Of a stretch of 60,428 nucleotides of DNA, positions 42,618 through 50,944 are shown piece by piece. The notes beneath the pieces are model-generated. The model ran no database searches. It saw nothing but the letters and a program-made list of their open reading frames with translations, and was not told where the DNA came from. Within the stretch, counting starts at the first letter, position 1. Each line of letters opens with the position of its first letter. Position numbers and translations under genes: made by a program. The DNA comes from Allobosea sp. CRIB-10 (GTDB lineage Bacteria > Pseudomonadota > Alphaproteobacteria > Rhizobiales > Beijerinckiaceae): the NCBI RefSeq assembly GCF_900112185.1, contig NZ_FOKP01000032.1, forward strand, positions 1 to 60,428. Reading direction: 5' to 3'.

Positions 42618-42647
42618 AAATCCAAAGCCAGGTGCCCGGCGTATAGC
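42618..42647 (+). promoter_or_regulatory. Weak RpoE-like promoter of the amine-oxidase operon
   Basis: AAATCC (42618-42623), 18 bases, TATAGC (42642-42647), just before the start at 42665/42671. Spacing is exact, but the -35 keeps only ATCC of TGATCC, so this is suggestive only. Confidence 0.35.
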
Positions 42648-42664
42648 CTTCCACCAAGCAAGGA

Positions 42665-44011
42665 ATGGCCATGGCGCGGGCTCACGGACACGCAAAGAAG
42701 ATCGCCGTCATCGGCGCCGGCATTTCCGGCCTGTCGGCGGCCTGGCTGCTGAGCCAGGCTCACGATGTCGTGCTGATCGAGGCCGAGCCGCGTCTTGGTG
42801 GCCATGCCAACACAGTCCTGGTGTCGGGCCGGGATGGCGGCGAGACGGCGGTCGACACCGGCTTCATCGTCTACAACGAGAAAACTTACCCGAATTTCGT
42901 CGCGCTGCTCGCCGATCTGGGCGTCGCGACGCAGCCGACCGAGATGTCATTCGCCGCCTCGCTCGACGACGGGCGTCTCGAGTACAGCGGTACTAGCCTG
43001 AGCGGGCTGTTCGCGCAGCGGAGCAATCTGGCCAGCCCGCGCTTCTGGGCCATGCTCCAGGGCCTCGTCCGCTTCTATCGCGACGCGACCCGCGATGCGC
43101 AGGCGGGACACGCGGCAGATATGACGCTCGGCGACTATCTTGCGGCCGGCGGCTATGGCGATGCCTTCCGCGACGATCATCTCCTGCCGATGGCGGCGGC
43201 GATCTGGTCGGCGCCCTGCTCCGAGATCCTGGGCTATCCCGCCCAGGCTTTCCTGCGCTTCCACCACAATCACGGCCTCCTGCAGCTCACTGACCGACCG
43301 GTCTGGCGCACCATCAGTGGTGGCAGCGCCCGGTATGTCGCGCGGCTGCGCCAGCAGTTCGGTGGGAGCGTCCGGCTTGGTGCGCCCGTACGTCAGGTCA
43401 GGCGTTCGCCGAACGAGGTGCTCGTCTCGGGCGAAGGCTGGAGCGAGCACTTCGATGAGGTCGTGTTCGCAACACATGCCGACCGGACGCTGGCCATGCT
43501 CGCCGATCCCGATCCGCTCGAAGCGTCCGCACTCGGCGCCTTTCGCTACAGCCGCAATCGTGCCGTGCTGCATGGCGACGAGGCCCTGATGCCGAGACGG
43601 CGCCGCGCCTGGGCGAGCTGGAACCATATCGGCGAACGCGGCAGGCCGGATGCCGCCTGCGCCGTCACCTATTGGATGAACCGCCTGCAGGGCCTGCCGG
43701 AGACCCGGCCATTCTTCGTCACCTTGAATCCACCCGCTACGCTGCGCCAGGAAGCCATCCTGCACGAAGAGGTGTACGAGCATCCGATCTTCGACCGGGC
43801 CGCGCTCGCAGCCCAGGAGCGGCTGTGGGCTCTGCAGGGCGCCCGGCGCAGCTGGTTCTGCGGCGCCTATTTCGGCTCGGGCTTCCACGAGGACGGGCTG
43901 CAGGCCGGGCTCGCCGTGGCCGAGGCTCTCGGCGGCGTGCGACGGCCCTGGCAGGTCCGCGACGAATCCGGGCGCATTCCGCTCGCCCCGCCACATGAGC
44001 TGGCGGCATGA
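42665..44011 (+). CDS. Flavin amine-oxidase-like FAD protein of lipid modification
   Basis: A 448-aa FAD-dependent oxidoreductase. The dinucleotide motif is KIAVIGAGISGLSAAWLL (about 12-29), then RLGGHANTV and GFIVYNEKTYPNF. The C-terminal FAD motif is CGAYFGSGFHEDGLQAGLAV. It is the usual first gene of a trio with DUF1365 and cyclopropane synthase, and in R. sphaeroides related genes belong to the RpoE regulon and act on fatty acyl chains. A second ATG at 42671 has a better-spaced AAGGA. It overlaps DUF1365 by 4 bp. Substrate is inferred. Confidence 0.87.
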   Translation: MAMARAHGHAKKIAVIGAGISGLSAAWLLSQAHDVVLIEAEPRLGGHANTVLVSGRDGGETAVDTGFIVYNEKTYPNFVALLADLGVATQPTEMSFAASLDDGRLEYSGTSLSGLFAQRSNLASPRFWAMLQGLVRFYRDATRDAQAGHAADMTLGDYLAAGGYGDAFRDDHLLPMAAAIWSAPCSEILGYPAQAFLRFHHNHGLLQLTDRPVWRTISGGSARYVARLRQQFGGSVRLGAPVRQVRRSPNEVLVSGEGWSEHFDEVVFATHADRTLAMLADPDPLEASALGAFRYSRNRAVLHGDEALMPRRRRAWASWNHIGERGRPDAACAVTYWMNRLQGLPETRPFFVTLNPPATLRQEAILHEEVYEHPIFDRAALAAQERLWALQGARRSWFCGAYFGSGFHEDGLQAGLAVAEALGGVRRPWQVRDESGRIPLAPPHELAA

Positions 44012-44811
44012 TCAGGCATTCCGCCCTTTATGTCGGCCGCGTGCGGCACCATCGCTTCCGCCCGAAGCCGCATGCCCTGTCCTATCGTGTCTTCTGGATG
44101 CTGCTCGACCTCGACGAGATCGACGCCGTCGCCGCGCAGCTGCGCCTGTTCTCGCGCAACCGCTTCGACCTCTATGCCTTTCGCGATGCCGATTACGGCG
44201 ATCGCAGCGGCCGGCCACTGAAGGAGCAGGTGGCCGAAGCGCTGGCGGCGGCGGGAATCGACTGGGACGGCGGCGGGGTCAGGCTGCTGACCATGCCGCG
44301 CATCCTCGGCTATGCCTTCAACCCGCTCAGCACCTATTTCTGTTACGGCCGCGACGGCGGCCTGCGGGCGACCGTCTACGAGGTGCACAACACCTTCGGC
44401 GAGATCCACAGCTATGTCGCGCCGGCCGGCGCCGAGGCTCATCCTTTGCGGCAGGAGGCGGAGAAGCGCTTCCATGTCTCGCCATTTATGGGGCTGGCGA
44501 TGTGCTATGCCTTCCAGGTCGAGCCACCGGGCGAGCGCGTCTCGATCGCCATCGATGGGCATGACCATAGCGGGAGACTGATCACCGCCTCGCTGAGTGG
44601 CCAACGCCGCGCGCTCGACGACGCCACGCTCCTGCGCCTGCTCGCAACCCATCCGCTGCTGACCTTGAAGGTCACCGCGGCCATCCACTGGCACGCGCTG
44701 CGCCTCCTGGTGAAGCGCGTTCCCTGGTGGACGCACCCGGCTCCGCCGGAACGCCCTTTCAGCATGGGGCAGGCGGTAGCACCTCATCCGAAGGGATCGA
44801 CGCAGCCATGA
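44008..44811 (+). CDS. DUF1365 family protein
   Basis: A 267-aa cytoplasmic protein. Family blocks: YVGRVRHHRFRPKPHALSYR at the N-terminus, MPRILGYAFNPLSTYFCYGR in the middle, and HVSPFMGLAMCYAFQVEPPG. Its function is not established; it nearly always lies between an FAD amine oxidase and a cyclopropane-type synthase, as here, with 4-bp overlaps on both sides. Joint action on lipid acyl chains is inferred. Confidence 0.9.
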   Translation: MIRHSALYVGRVRHHRFRPKPHALSYRVFWMLLDLDEIDAVAAQLRLFSRNRFDLYAFRDADYGDRSGRPLKEQVAEALAAAGIDWDGGGVRLLTMPRILGYAFNPLSTYFCYGRDGGLRATVYEVHNTFGEIHSYVAPAGAEAHPLRQEAEKRFHVSPFMGLAMCYAFQVEPPGERVSIAIDGHDHSGRLITASLSGQRRALDDATLLRLLATHPLLTLKVTAAIHWHALRLLVKRVPWWTHPAPPERPFSMGQAVAPHPKGSTQP

Positions 44812-46046
44812 GGCTTCCCGACACCGAACGCCCGGCACCGATGGGCGAATCATCGCTTTCGCTGCCGGGCGGAATCGGCCTCTCGCGCTGGTTCCTGCGC
44901 CGGCTGCTGTCGCGCATTGCTGTCGGCCGGTTGAGCATCGTCACGCCCGAGGGCGAACGACTTTGGAGTGGTCCAGCCGCGCCGGGCCCGCAAGCGGCAA
45001 TCGTCATGAAGACCTGGCGGGCCATGCGTCGCCTCCTGCTCGACGGTGATATCGGGCTCGCCGAGGCCTATCGCGATGGTGATTTCACCACGCCGGATCT
45101 GACGGCGTTGATCGAACTCGGTGCCCGCAACGATGCAACGCTCCGCCAGCTCGTTTCCGGGACCTGGCCGGCCCGCTTGCTCAACCGGCTGCGACACTGG
45201 CGCAACGCCAACAGCCGGGCTGGCAGCCGTCGCAACATCACCGCCCATTACGACCTCGGCAACGACTTTTACCGGCAGTGGCTCGACGAGAGCATGACCT
45301 ATTCGTCGGCGCTCTACGAAGCACCGACGGATACGCTCGAGGCTGCCCAGGACCGCAAGCTCGACAGGATCGTCGAGATGCTTGCGCTCACGGGAGGCGA
45401 GCACGTCCTCGAGATCGGCTGCGGCTGGGGCGCCCTCGCCGAGCGTCTGGCGCGCGAGGGCTGCCGCGTCACGGCGATCACGCTATCCCCGGCACAGCTC
45501 GCCTATGCGCAGCGGCGGGTTACCGAGGCCGGTCTCGAAGATCGCGTCGAGCTACGCCTGCAGGACTACCGTGACCTTAAGGGCCAATTCGATCGCATCG
45601 TCTCGATCGAGATGATCGAGGCCGTCGGCCGCGACTATTGGCCGACATATTTTGCTACCTTGAGCCGCTCGCTGGCTCCTGGGGGCCATGCAGTCCTGCA
45701 GGCGATCACCATCGACGACGCTCTGTTCGAGCCCTACCAGCAGGGCACGGATTTCATCCAACGCTTCATCTTCCCGGGCGGCTGCCTGCCTTCGGTCCTT
45801 GCTTTGGAGGACGCTGCGGCCTCCGCCGGTCTGGCCACGATCAAGCGCCTCGCATTCGGTGAAAGCTATGCCGCGACGCTGAAGGAGTGGCGTCGGCGTT
45901 TCCTGGAACGCTGGCCGCAGATCGCCGCGCAAGGTTTCGACGAGCCGTTCCGCAGGCTCTGGGAATTCTATCTCTGCTACTGCGAGGCCGGTTTCAGGGC
46001 TGGGACGATCGATGTCAGTCTGATTGCCACCGGTGGACGGCAGTAG
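44808..46046 (+). CDS. cfa: Cyclopropane-fatty-acyl-phospholipid synthase
   Basis: A 412-aa SAM-dependent enzyme that adds a methylene or methyl group to unsaturated acyl chains of membrane lipids. The N-terminal domain (about 20-140) precedes ITAHYDLGNDFYRQWLDESM with MTYSSALY, the SAM motif VLEIGCGWGALAERLAREGC and IVSIEMIEAVGRDYWPTYF. The catalytic-site bicarbonate motif region QAITIDDALFEPYQQGTDFI and YCEAGFRAGTIDVSLI are in place. I start at ATG 44808, overlapping DUF1365 by 4 bp. It is the second CFA-family gene of the locus. Confidence 0.92.
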   Translation: MRLPDTERPAPMGESSLSLPGGIGLSRWFLRRLLSRIAVGRLSIVTPEGERLWSGPAAPGPQAAIVMKTWRAMRRLLLDGDIGLAEAYRDGDFTTPDLTALIELGARNDATLRQLVSGTWPARLLNRLRHWRNANSRAGSRRNITAHYDLGNDFYRQWLDESMTYSSALYEAPTDTLEAAQDRKLDRIVEMLALTGGEHVLEIGCGWGALAERLAREGCRVTAITLSPAQLAYAQRRVTEAGLEDRVELRLQDYRDLKGQFDRIVSIEMIEAVGRDYWPTYFATLSRSLAPGGHAVLQAITIDDALFEPYQQGTDFIQRFIFPGGCLPSVLALEDAAASAGLATIKRLAFGESYAATLKEWRRRFLERWPQIAAQGFDEPFRRLWEFYLCYCEAGFRAGTIDVSLIATGGRQ

Positions 46047-46464
46047 CTGCCGGACTGCGCCTCATCTTTTCCTGCATGCGCCAAGGAGCGGAAGTTGGCA
46101 TTCATCCGAGAAGCGGACTTTGAGCGCGAACAAGCAGTAAGCTTGGCTCACAAGCTCGATGCGCTCGTCTCCCTTTGCGGATGGTGGCTTAGGCTCGTCA
46201 GCGACAACGGCACCGAGCAGATCCTACTTGCGACCTCCGAGAGTAGGGAGAGCAACGCGATGAGCGGACTACATCGCGCCAGATCGAAAAACTCCATCGC
46301 CAGCTAGCGTCGCCGGATCGGAATTTTTCTGCTCCGAGCGGTCAGGAAAACGGAGGCAAGCCGACTGATACGTCTATATGTCGAAGCAGGAGCCGTGAGC
46401 AGCGGACGCCTCGTTGACACGCCCGGCATTCTGAAACTAGCATTCGTCGTACTGCCGTTTCAGG
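46047..46464. other. Spacer before the amide operon, possible short ORF
   Basis: A frame of 70 codons starting with TTG at 46095 (LAHKLDALVSLCGWWLRLVS) has AGGAG 7 bases upstream and ends at 46307. I do not recognise it and confidence that it is a gene is low. The rest holds nothing visible. The promoter of the amide operon must lie between here and 46465. Confidence 0.25.
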
Positions 46465-46506
46465 CGCAGCAATGAGGCTGCGGCAACATGACAGGCGATG
46501 CTGCCT
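46465..46506 (+). promoter_or_regulatory. ANTAR-target RNA, two hexaloop hairpins, amiC leader
   Basis: Hairpin 1 (46465-46482): CGCAGC and GCTGCG with loop AATGAG, having A at loop position 1 and G at 4. Hairpin 2 (46493-46506): AGGC and GCCT with loop GATGCT, G at position 4. ANTAR proteins bind such paired hairpins. The 3' strand of hairpin 2 is also the 5' strand of the terminator at 46503, so the two folds exclude each other. AmiR encoded downstream should bind here and allow read-through. Confidence 0.7.
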
Positions 46507-46549
46507 CCATTGATCGGGCTCGACCCCGGTCGTGGGGGCATTTTTGTTT
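46503..46549 (+). terminator. Regulated intrinsic terminator before amiC
   Basis: GCCTCCA (46503-46509) pairs with TGGGGGC (46533-46539) around an inner stem GATCGGG/CCCGGTC (46512-46518, 46525-46531), followed by ATTTTTGTTT. Overlap with the second ANTAR hairpin marks it as conditional. Confidence 0.75.
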
Positions 46550-46658
46550 GGCGGAGGGATGGCCGGAAGGGGTTGCCTGAGCGGAAATGACTCAGGGCGA
46601 GCACAGAGAACGAGATGCCGCCCAACGCGTTGAGGGACGCGGGAGGAGATAAGAAACG

Positions 46659-47813
46659 ATGAGAAAACCGGTTCGTTGCGTAGAGCGGACATCCGCTCCG
46701 TGGCGCGTGGGCGTGCTGTTTTCGCGGACCGGCTTCATGTCGGTCATCGAGGAGACGCAGCTGCGCGGAACCTTGATCGCGATCGACGAGATCAACGATC
46801 GCGGCGGCATTCACGGCAGGCCGATCGAGCCGGTGATCTATGACCCGGGCTCGGATGCCCGCTCCTATGGGCAATATGCCAAGCGGCTGATGGTCGAGGA
46901 CGGCGTCAGCACGATCTTCGGCTGTTATACCTCTTCGAGTCGCAAGGCCGTCCTGCCCGTGGTCGAGCGGCTCGACGGCTTGCTCTGGTATCCGACGCTC
47001 TATGAGGGGTTCGAATTCTCGCCCAACGTCATCTATACGGGCGCGACGCCGAACCAGAATTCCGTACAGCTCTGCCGCGCGCTGATGCAGCAATTCGGCA
47101 CCCGCTTCTTCTTCATCGGGTCCGACTACATCTATCCGCGCGAATCCAACCGGGTGATGCGCGATCTCGTCCGCAGCAATGGCGGCACAGTCGTCGGCGA
47201 GCAGTATTTGCGGCTGGAAGCGGACCGCAGCGAATTCGTGCCCCTGCTGCGCGAGATCAAGCGCGCCCAGCCCGACGTCATCTTCTCGACCGTGGTCGGC
47301 GAGTCCACCACCTTCCTCTATCAGGCCTATCACGATCTCGGCCTGAATCCGAAGACGGTTCCGATCGCGAGCCTGACCACGACCGAGGCCGAGATCCGGG
47401 CGATGGGCCACGATGTCGGGGAAGGGCACTACACCGCGGCCGCCTATTTCCAATGCGTCGAGAACGAGCGCAATTCGGATTTCGTCTCCCGCTATCACAA
47501 ACGCTACGGCGACGACGAGCCGACGAACATGTGTCTGGAATCGTCCTACTTCCAGGTCAATGTCTTCGCGAAATCGCTGGAGGCGACGAACTCGCTAGAT
47601 ACGCGCTGTTTGCGCTCCTGGGTGATGGGTGCCGAATTCGATGCGCCGCAGGGCTGCGTCTCGATCAATCCGGTCTGGGGGCATGCCGATGTCTGGACGC
47701 GGATCGGACGCGCCAACCGCAACGGACAATTCGATATCGTCTTCCAATCCACCACAAGCGTGAAATCGGACCCCTATCTGATGGGGCAGGGCCGCGCGCT
47801 TGAGCTGTGCTGA
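46659..47813 (+). CDS. amiC: AmiC-like amide sensor (cytoplasmic binding protein)
   Basis: A 384-aa protein of the type I periplasmic-binding fold (VGVLFSRTGFMSVIEETQLR, EINDRGGIHGRPIEPVIYDP, GCYTSSSRKAVLPVVERLDG) without a signal peptide, so it stays in the cytoplasm. That fits AmiC, which sequesters AmiR until amide binds. It resembles the exported binding protein encoded at 48757, presumably a paralogue. The start has GGGAGGAGA upstream. amiR follows after 49 bp. In Pseudomonas the order is amiE-B-C-R-S; here the sensor pair leads and the enzyme is far downstream. Confidence 0.85.
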   Translation: MRKPVRCVERTSAPWRVGVLFSRTGFMSVIEETQLRGTLIAIDEINDRGGIHGRPIEPVIYDPGSDARSYGQYAKRLMVEDGVSTIFGCYTSSSRKAVLPVVERLDGLLWYPTLYEGFEFSPNVIYTGATPNQNSVQLCRALMQQFGTRFFFIGSDYIYPRESNRVMRDLVRSNGGTVVGEQYLRLEADRSEFVPLLREIKRAQPDVIFSTVVGESTTFLYQAYHDLGLNPKTVPIASLTTTEAEIRAMGHDVGEGHYTAAAYFQCVENERNSDFVSRYHKRYGDDEPTNMCLESSYFQVNVFAKSLEATNSLDTRCLRSWVMGAEFDAPQGCVSINPVWGHADVWTRIGRANRNGQFDIVFQSTTSVKSDPYLMGQGRALELC

Positions 47814-47862
47814 ACACACAAGAACAGCCACCAGCCGCGACGGAGAAGAGGCGACCAGCTTC

Positions 47863-48519
47863 ATGGCGATGACAGGGTACGCATACGAGCGCGCCGGAGG
47901 GCCGCATCCCACCGAGCCCCGCGCCACCGTTTCCGAACGACCGGCGCGGCAAGGAGCCGTCGAACCAGAGCTCAATATCGCCGTGATGGTCGAGCGCGAC
48001 GACCATGGCGAGTTCCTGATCCGCGAACTGCAACGCCAACGTGCGACGGTGAGGCATGTCTGGCCGCTGCCGTCGCAGATTCCATTGCAATACGACGCCA
48101 TCTTCTGCGCGCTCTCGGTGGACCTGCCGCAGCGTATTCCCTGGGTTCCGGGCGAGCCGTCCTCCGCGCTGATCCTGGTCGACGACGGCAAGGCGCCGCT
48201 GAACCTCAAGCTCATCCACAACTGCGCCGCGCACGGCCTGCTGCATTATCCGGCCACCTCGCGAGCAATTCAGTCGGTGCTGATGCTCGCGCGCGAGCAT
48301 TTTCAGTACGAGCGGCGCCTGCGTGGCCGGATCGAGAAGCTCGACGAGAATCTGCGCACGATGCGGGTCGTCGAGCGCGCCAAGGTGCTGCTGATCCGGC
48401 TCAAGAACCTGACGGAGGACGAGGCTTATGGCTTCCTGCGCAAGCAAGCCATGGAGAAGCGCGTCACCATCGCGGCCGTCGCAACGGCCGTGATTGACTC
48501 GCATGATCTGCTCAGTTAG
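47863..48519 (+). CDS. amiR: AmiR-like transcription antiterminator with ANTAR domain
   Basis: A 218-aa regulator. The N-terminal receiver-like part (about 30-140; LNIAVMVERDDHGEFLIREL) lacks the acidic phosphorylation site, as in AmiR. A helix (REHFQYERRLRGRIEKLDEN) leads to the ANTAR domain (about 160-215: VVERAKVLLIRLKNLTEDEA, YGFLRKQAMEKRV). It would bind paired hexaloop hairpins in nascent RNA and prevent termination when AmiC releases it. Three such RNA targets are in this locus. The start at 47863 is the first ATG after the amiC stop. Confidence 0.88.
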   Translation: MAMTGYAYERAGGPHPTEPRATVSERPARQGAVEPELNIAVMVERDDHGEFLIRELQRQRATVRHVWPLPSQIPLQYDAIFCALSVDLPQRIPWVPGEPSSALILVDDGKAPLNLKLIHNCAAHGLLHYPATSRAIQSVLMLAREHFQYERRLRGRIEKLDENLRTMRVVERAKVLLIRLKNLTEDEAYGFLRKQAMEKRVTIAAVATAVIDSHDLLS

Positions 48520-48535
48520 CATCATTACAGTTTCA

Positions 48536-48577
48536 AGACGGCAAGGCTGCCGTCTCACATAGCGGGTCATGATGCCC
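48536..48577 (+). promoter_or_regulatory. ANTAR-target RNA, first of two before the transporter
   Basis: Hairpin 1 (48536-48555) has a perfect 7-bp stem AGACGGC/GCCGTCT and loop AAGGCT, with A1 and G4 as expected for ANTAR sites. Hairpin 2 (48564-48577) is GGGT/GCCC (one G-T pair) with loop CATGAT, G at position 4. Its last base is shared with the terminator that follows. Confidence 0.62.
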
Positions 48578-48619
48578 CCCACGCCGTCGCGGAAGCGAAG
48601 CGTGGGGTTTTTTGTTTTC
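48577..48619 (+). terminator. Intrinsic terminator 1 between amiR and the transporter
   Basis: CCCCACGC (48577-48584) and GCGTGGGG (48600-48607) form an 8-bp stem with an inner TCGC/GCGA stem, followed by TTTTTTGTTTT. Strong and complete. Confidence 0.85.
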
Positions 48620-48644
48620 TAGACCCAGTTCGATACGCGTTTGC

Positions 48645-48686
48645 GCGGCGAGGCTGCCGCAGTCCACATTCCGAGGCGATGAAGCC
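48645..48686 (+). promoter_or_regulatory. ANTAR-target RNA, second of two before the transporter
   Basis: Hairpin 1 (48645-48660): GCGGC/GCCGC with loop GAGGCT, nearly the loop of the previous module but G at position 1. Hairpin 2 (48675-48686): GGC/GCC with loop GATGAA, G at 4; the stem is short. The 3' strand lies within the 5' strand of terminator 2. Confidence 0.5.
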
Positions 48687-48736
48687 CCGAACGACTCCGT
48701 CCATCCGGACGGTGCCGCTCGGGGCTTTTTCTTTTG
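48683..48736 (+). terminator. Intrinsic terminator 2 before the transporter
   Basis: AGCCCCGA (48683-48690) and TCGGGGCT (48719-48726) with an inner CCGTCC/GGACGG stem, followed by TTTTTCTTTT. It ends 21 bp before the GTG start of the binding protein. Confidence 0.85.
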
Positions 48737-48756
48737 CAAGAAAAAAGGGGAAAAGG

Positions 48757-50004
48757 GTGAAAAACGACAGGCGCACATTCATCAAACATGCTGCCGCGGC
48801 GGGTGCTTTCACCGCCGCAGGGTTCCCGCACATCTGGTCGAAGGACGCTTCGCTCGCCTATGCCCAGAGCGGGCAGATCAGGGTCGGCGTGCTCTTCTCG
48901 CTCACCGGCACCACCGCCATCATCGAGGAGTCGCTGAACAAGGCGACGATCATGGCGATCGAGGAGATCAACGCCGCCGGCGGCGTCAACGGCATGAAGA
49001 TCGTGCCGGTCGTCGAGGATCCGGCGTCCGATCCCGCGACATTCGCCGAGAAGGCCCGCAAGCTCGTGCTCAGCGACAAATGCGTCTCGGTGTTCGGGTC
49101 CTACACCTCTGCCAGCCGCAAGGCGGTTCTGCCGGTTTTCGAAAGACAGGCGAACCTGTTTTTCTACCCGACGCTCTATGAGGGCCGCGAGTGCTCGAAG
49201 AACGTCATCTATACCGGCGCCGTCCCCAACCAGCAGCAGGACGACTTCGTGCCCTGGCTGGTCGAGAAGTTCGGCAAGCGCTGGTACATGATCGGCTCGA
49301 ACTACATCTATCCGAAAGAAGAGAACAACTACTGCAAGAAGCTATTGAAGAGCCTCGGCGCCGAGGTGATCGCCGAGGAATACGTTCCGCTCGGACATTC
49401 CGAATTCTCGTCGGTGATCAACAAGTTCCGCTCCGAGAAGCCGAACGTGATCTTCTCCACCGTGGTCGGGGATTCGGTCGTGGCGCTGCACCGGCAATAC
49501 CGCGCTGCCGGCCTCGATCCGGCGACGATGCCGATGGCGAGCCTGACCACCTCGGAAAACGAGGTCGCGGCCATGGGCGGTGATGCGGCCGCCGGACACT
49601 TCACCTCGGCGCCCTATTTCATGGTACACGAATCGCCGGAGAACAGGCGGTTCGTCGAGGCCTATCGGAAGCGCTGGGGCGCCGACAAGGTCACGCATTT
49701 CGTGTCGGAATCGGCCTATTTCCAGATCTATCTGTTCAAGCAGGCGGTGGCGAAGCTGAAGGCGGGCGACATCAACCCGCTCACCATCCGCGAGGCTCTG
49801 AAGGGCGAGCAGTTCCAGGCCCCCCAGGGCTTGGTCAAGGTCGAGCCTGAGAACCTGCATTGCTGGCTGCATCCGAAGATCGGCCAGTGCCAGTCTGACG
49901 GGCAGTTCAAGATCCTGAAGCAGTCGGCGAACTGGCTCGAGCCGAACCCCTACAGCGCCTATCCAAACCAGAAGTGCACGGCCGAAGGGCTGAAGGAAAT
50001 CTGA
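48757..50004 (+). CDS. Urea/short-chain amide ABC importer binding protein, Tat-exported
   Basis: A 415-aa binding protein of the FmdD/UrtA family. The N-terminus NDRRTFIKHAAAAGAF is a twin-arginine signal, so it is exported folded. Mature blocks: IRVGVLFSLTGTTAIIEESL, GSYTSASRKAVLPVFERQAN, FFYPTLYEGRECSKNVIYTG and MPMASLTTSENEVAAMGGDA. I place the start at GTG 48757 with AAGGGG-like purines upstream; a longer frame from 48679 would run through terminator 2. It probably binds short-chain amides or urea, given AmiE in the operon. Confidence 0.88.
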   Translation: MKNDRRTFIKHAAAAGAFTAAGFPHIWSKDASLAYAQSGQIRVGVLFSLTGTTAIIEESLNKATIMAIEEINAAGGVNGMKIVPVVEDPASDPATFAEKARKLVLSDKCVSVFGSYTSASRKAVLPVFERQANLFFYPTLYEGRECSKNVIYTGAVPNQQQDDFVPWLVEKFGKRWYMIGSNYIYPKEENNYCKKLLKSLGAEVIAEEYVPLGHSEFSSVINKFRSEKPNVIFSTVVGDSVVALHRQYRAAGLDPATMPMASLTTSENEVAAMGGDAAAGHFTSAPYFMVHESPENRRFVEAYRKRWGADKVTHFVSESAYFQIYLFKQAVAKLKAGDINPLTIREALKGEQFQAPQGLVKVEPENLHCWLHPKIGQCQSDGQFKILKQSANWLEPNPYSAYPNQKCTAEGLKEI

Positions 50005-50067
50005 TCTTTCGATTTCGCCGGCGGCCGCGCCACGCGGCCGCCATGCACGCCTCCGGACAGGTTCGTC

Positions 50068-50937
50068 ATGGATTTCGTCGTTTCTCAGCTGCTGACCGGG
50101 CTCAGCCTGTCGTCGATCCTGCTGCTCGTCGCGCTCGGTCTTGCCATCATCTACGGCGTCACCGGCGTCATCAATCTCGCCCATGGCGAGTTCGTGATGC
50201 TCGGGGCGTATTGCGCCTGGCTCTTGCAGACCCAGCTCGGCTGGGGGCTGCTGCCGAGCCTGATCCCGATCTTCGTCGCGGTGGCACTGCTGGGCCTCGC
50301 CATCGAGTACCTGGTCATCCGCCATCTTTACGACAGGCCGCTCGACACCATCCTGGCGACCTGGGGACTTGGTGTCATGGCCCAGCAGATCGTGCGCCTG
50401 CTGGCGGGCGGCGAGTTGCGCTATGTCCAGATGCCGGCGGCTCTGTCCGGAAGCGTCAACATTCTCGGCGCCACCGATTCCGCCTATCGCCTGTTCGTGC
50501 TGGCGCTCGCCCTCGGGCTGTTCGCCCTGACCTGGTACATCTACCGCCATACCTCGATCGGCCTGCAATTGCGGGCGATCACCCAGAACCGCCAGATCGC
50601 CTCGAGCTTCGGCATCAACGCCGGCCGCGCCTATCGGCTGACCTTCGCCTATGGCGCCGGCATCGCCGGGCTGGCGGGCGCGCTGATCTCGCCGCTCAAG
50701 AGCGTCTCGCCGGAGATGGGCACGGGTTACGTGGTCGACGCCTTCATGGTCGTCGTGGTCGGCGGCGTCCAGAGCCTGTTCGGCACGGTCGTCAGCTCCG
50801 GCCTGCTCGGAGAACTCACCGGCGCGCTCGCCTATCTCAGCAACGACACCATCGCCAAGGCGCTCGTGCTCGCCGCGGTCGTCGTCATCATCCGCTTCCG
50901 GCCGCAGGGGCTCTTCACGCCCCGCATCCGCGCCTGA
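50068..50937 (+). CDS. Urea/amide ABC importer permease, LivH/UrtB type
   Basis: A 289-aa inner-membrane permease with about eight helices. The family blocks GLAIIYGVTGVINLAHGEFV (about 26-45) and the EAA-like loop RAITQNRQIASSFGINAGRA are present, as is VVVVGGVQSLFGTVV. It pairs with the LivM/UrtC protein 7 bp downstream. Length fits the short UrtB class without the extracytoplasmic extension. Confidence 0.9.
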   Translation: MDFVVSQLLTGLSLSSILLLVALGLAIIYGVTGVINLAHGEFVMLGAYCAWLLQTQLGWGLLPSLIPIFVAVALLGLAIEYLVIRHLYDRPLDTILATWGLGVMAQQIVRLLAGGELRYVQMPAALSGSVNILGATDSAYRLFVLALALGLFALTWYIYRHTSIGLQLRAITQNRQIASSFGINAGRAYRLTFAYGAGIAGLAGALISPLKSVSPEMGTGYVVDAFMVVVVGGVQSLFGTVVSSGLLGELTGALAYLSNDTIAKALVLAAVVVIIRFRPQGLFTPRIRA

Positions 50938-50944
50938 CACCTCC

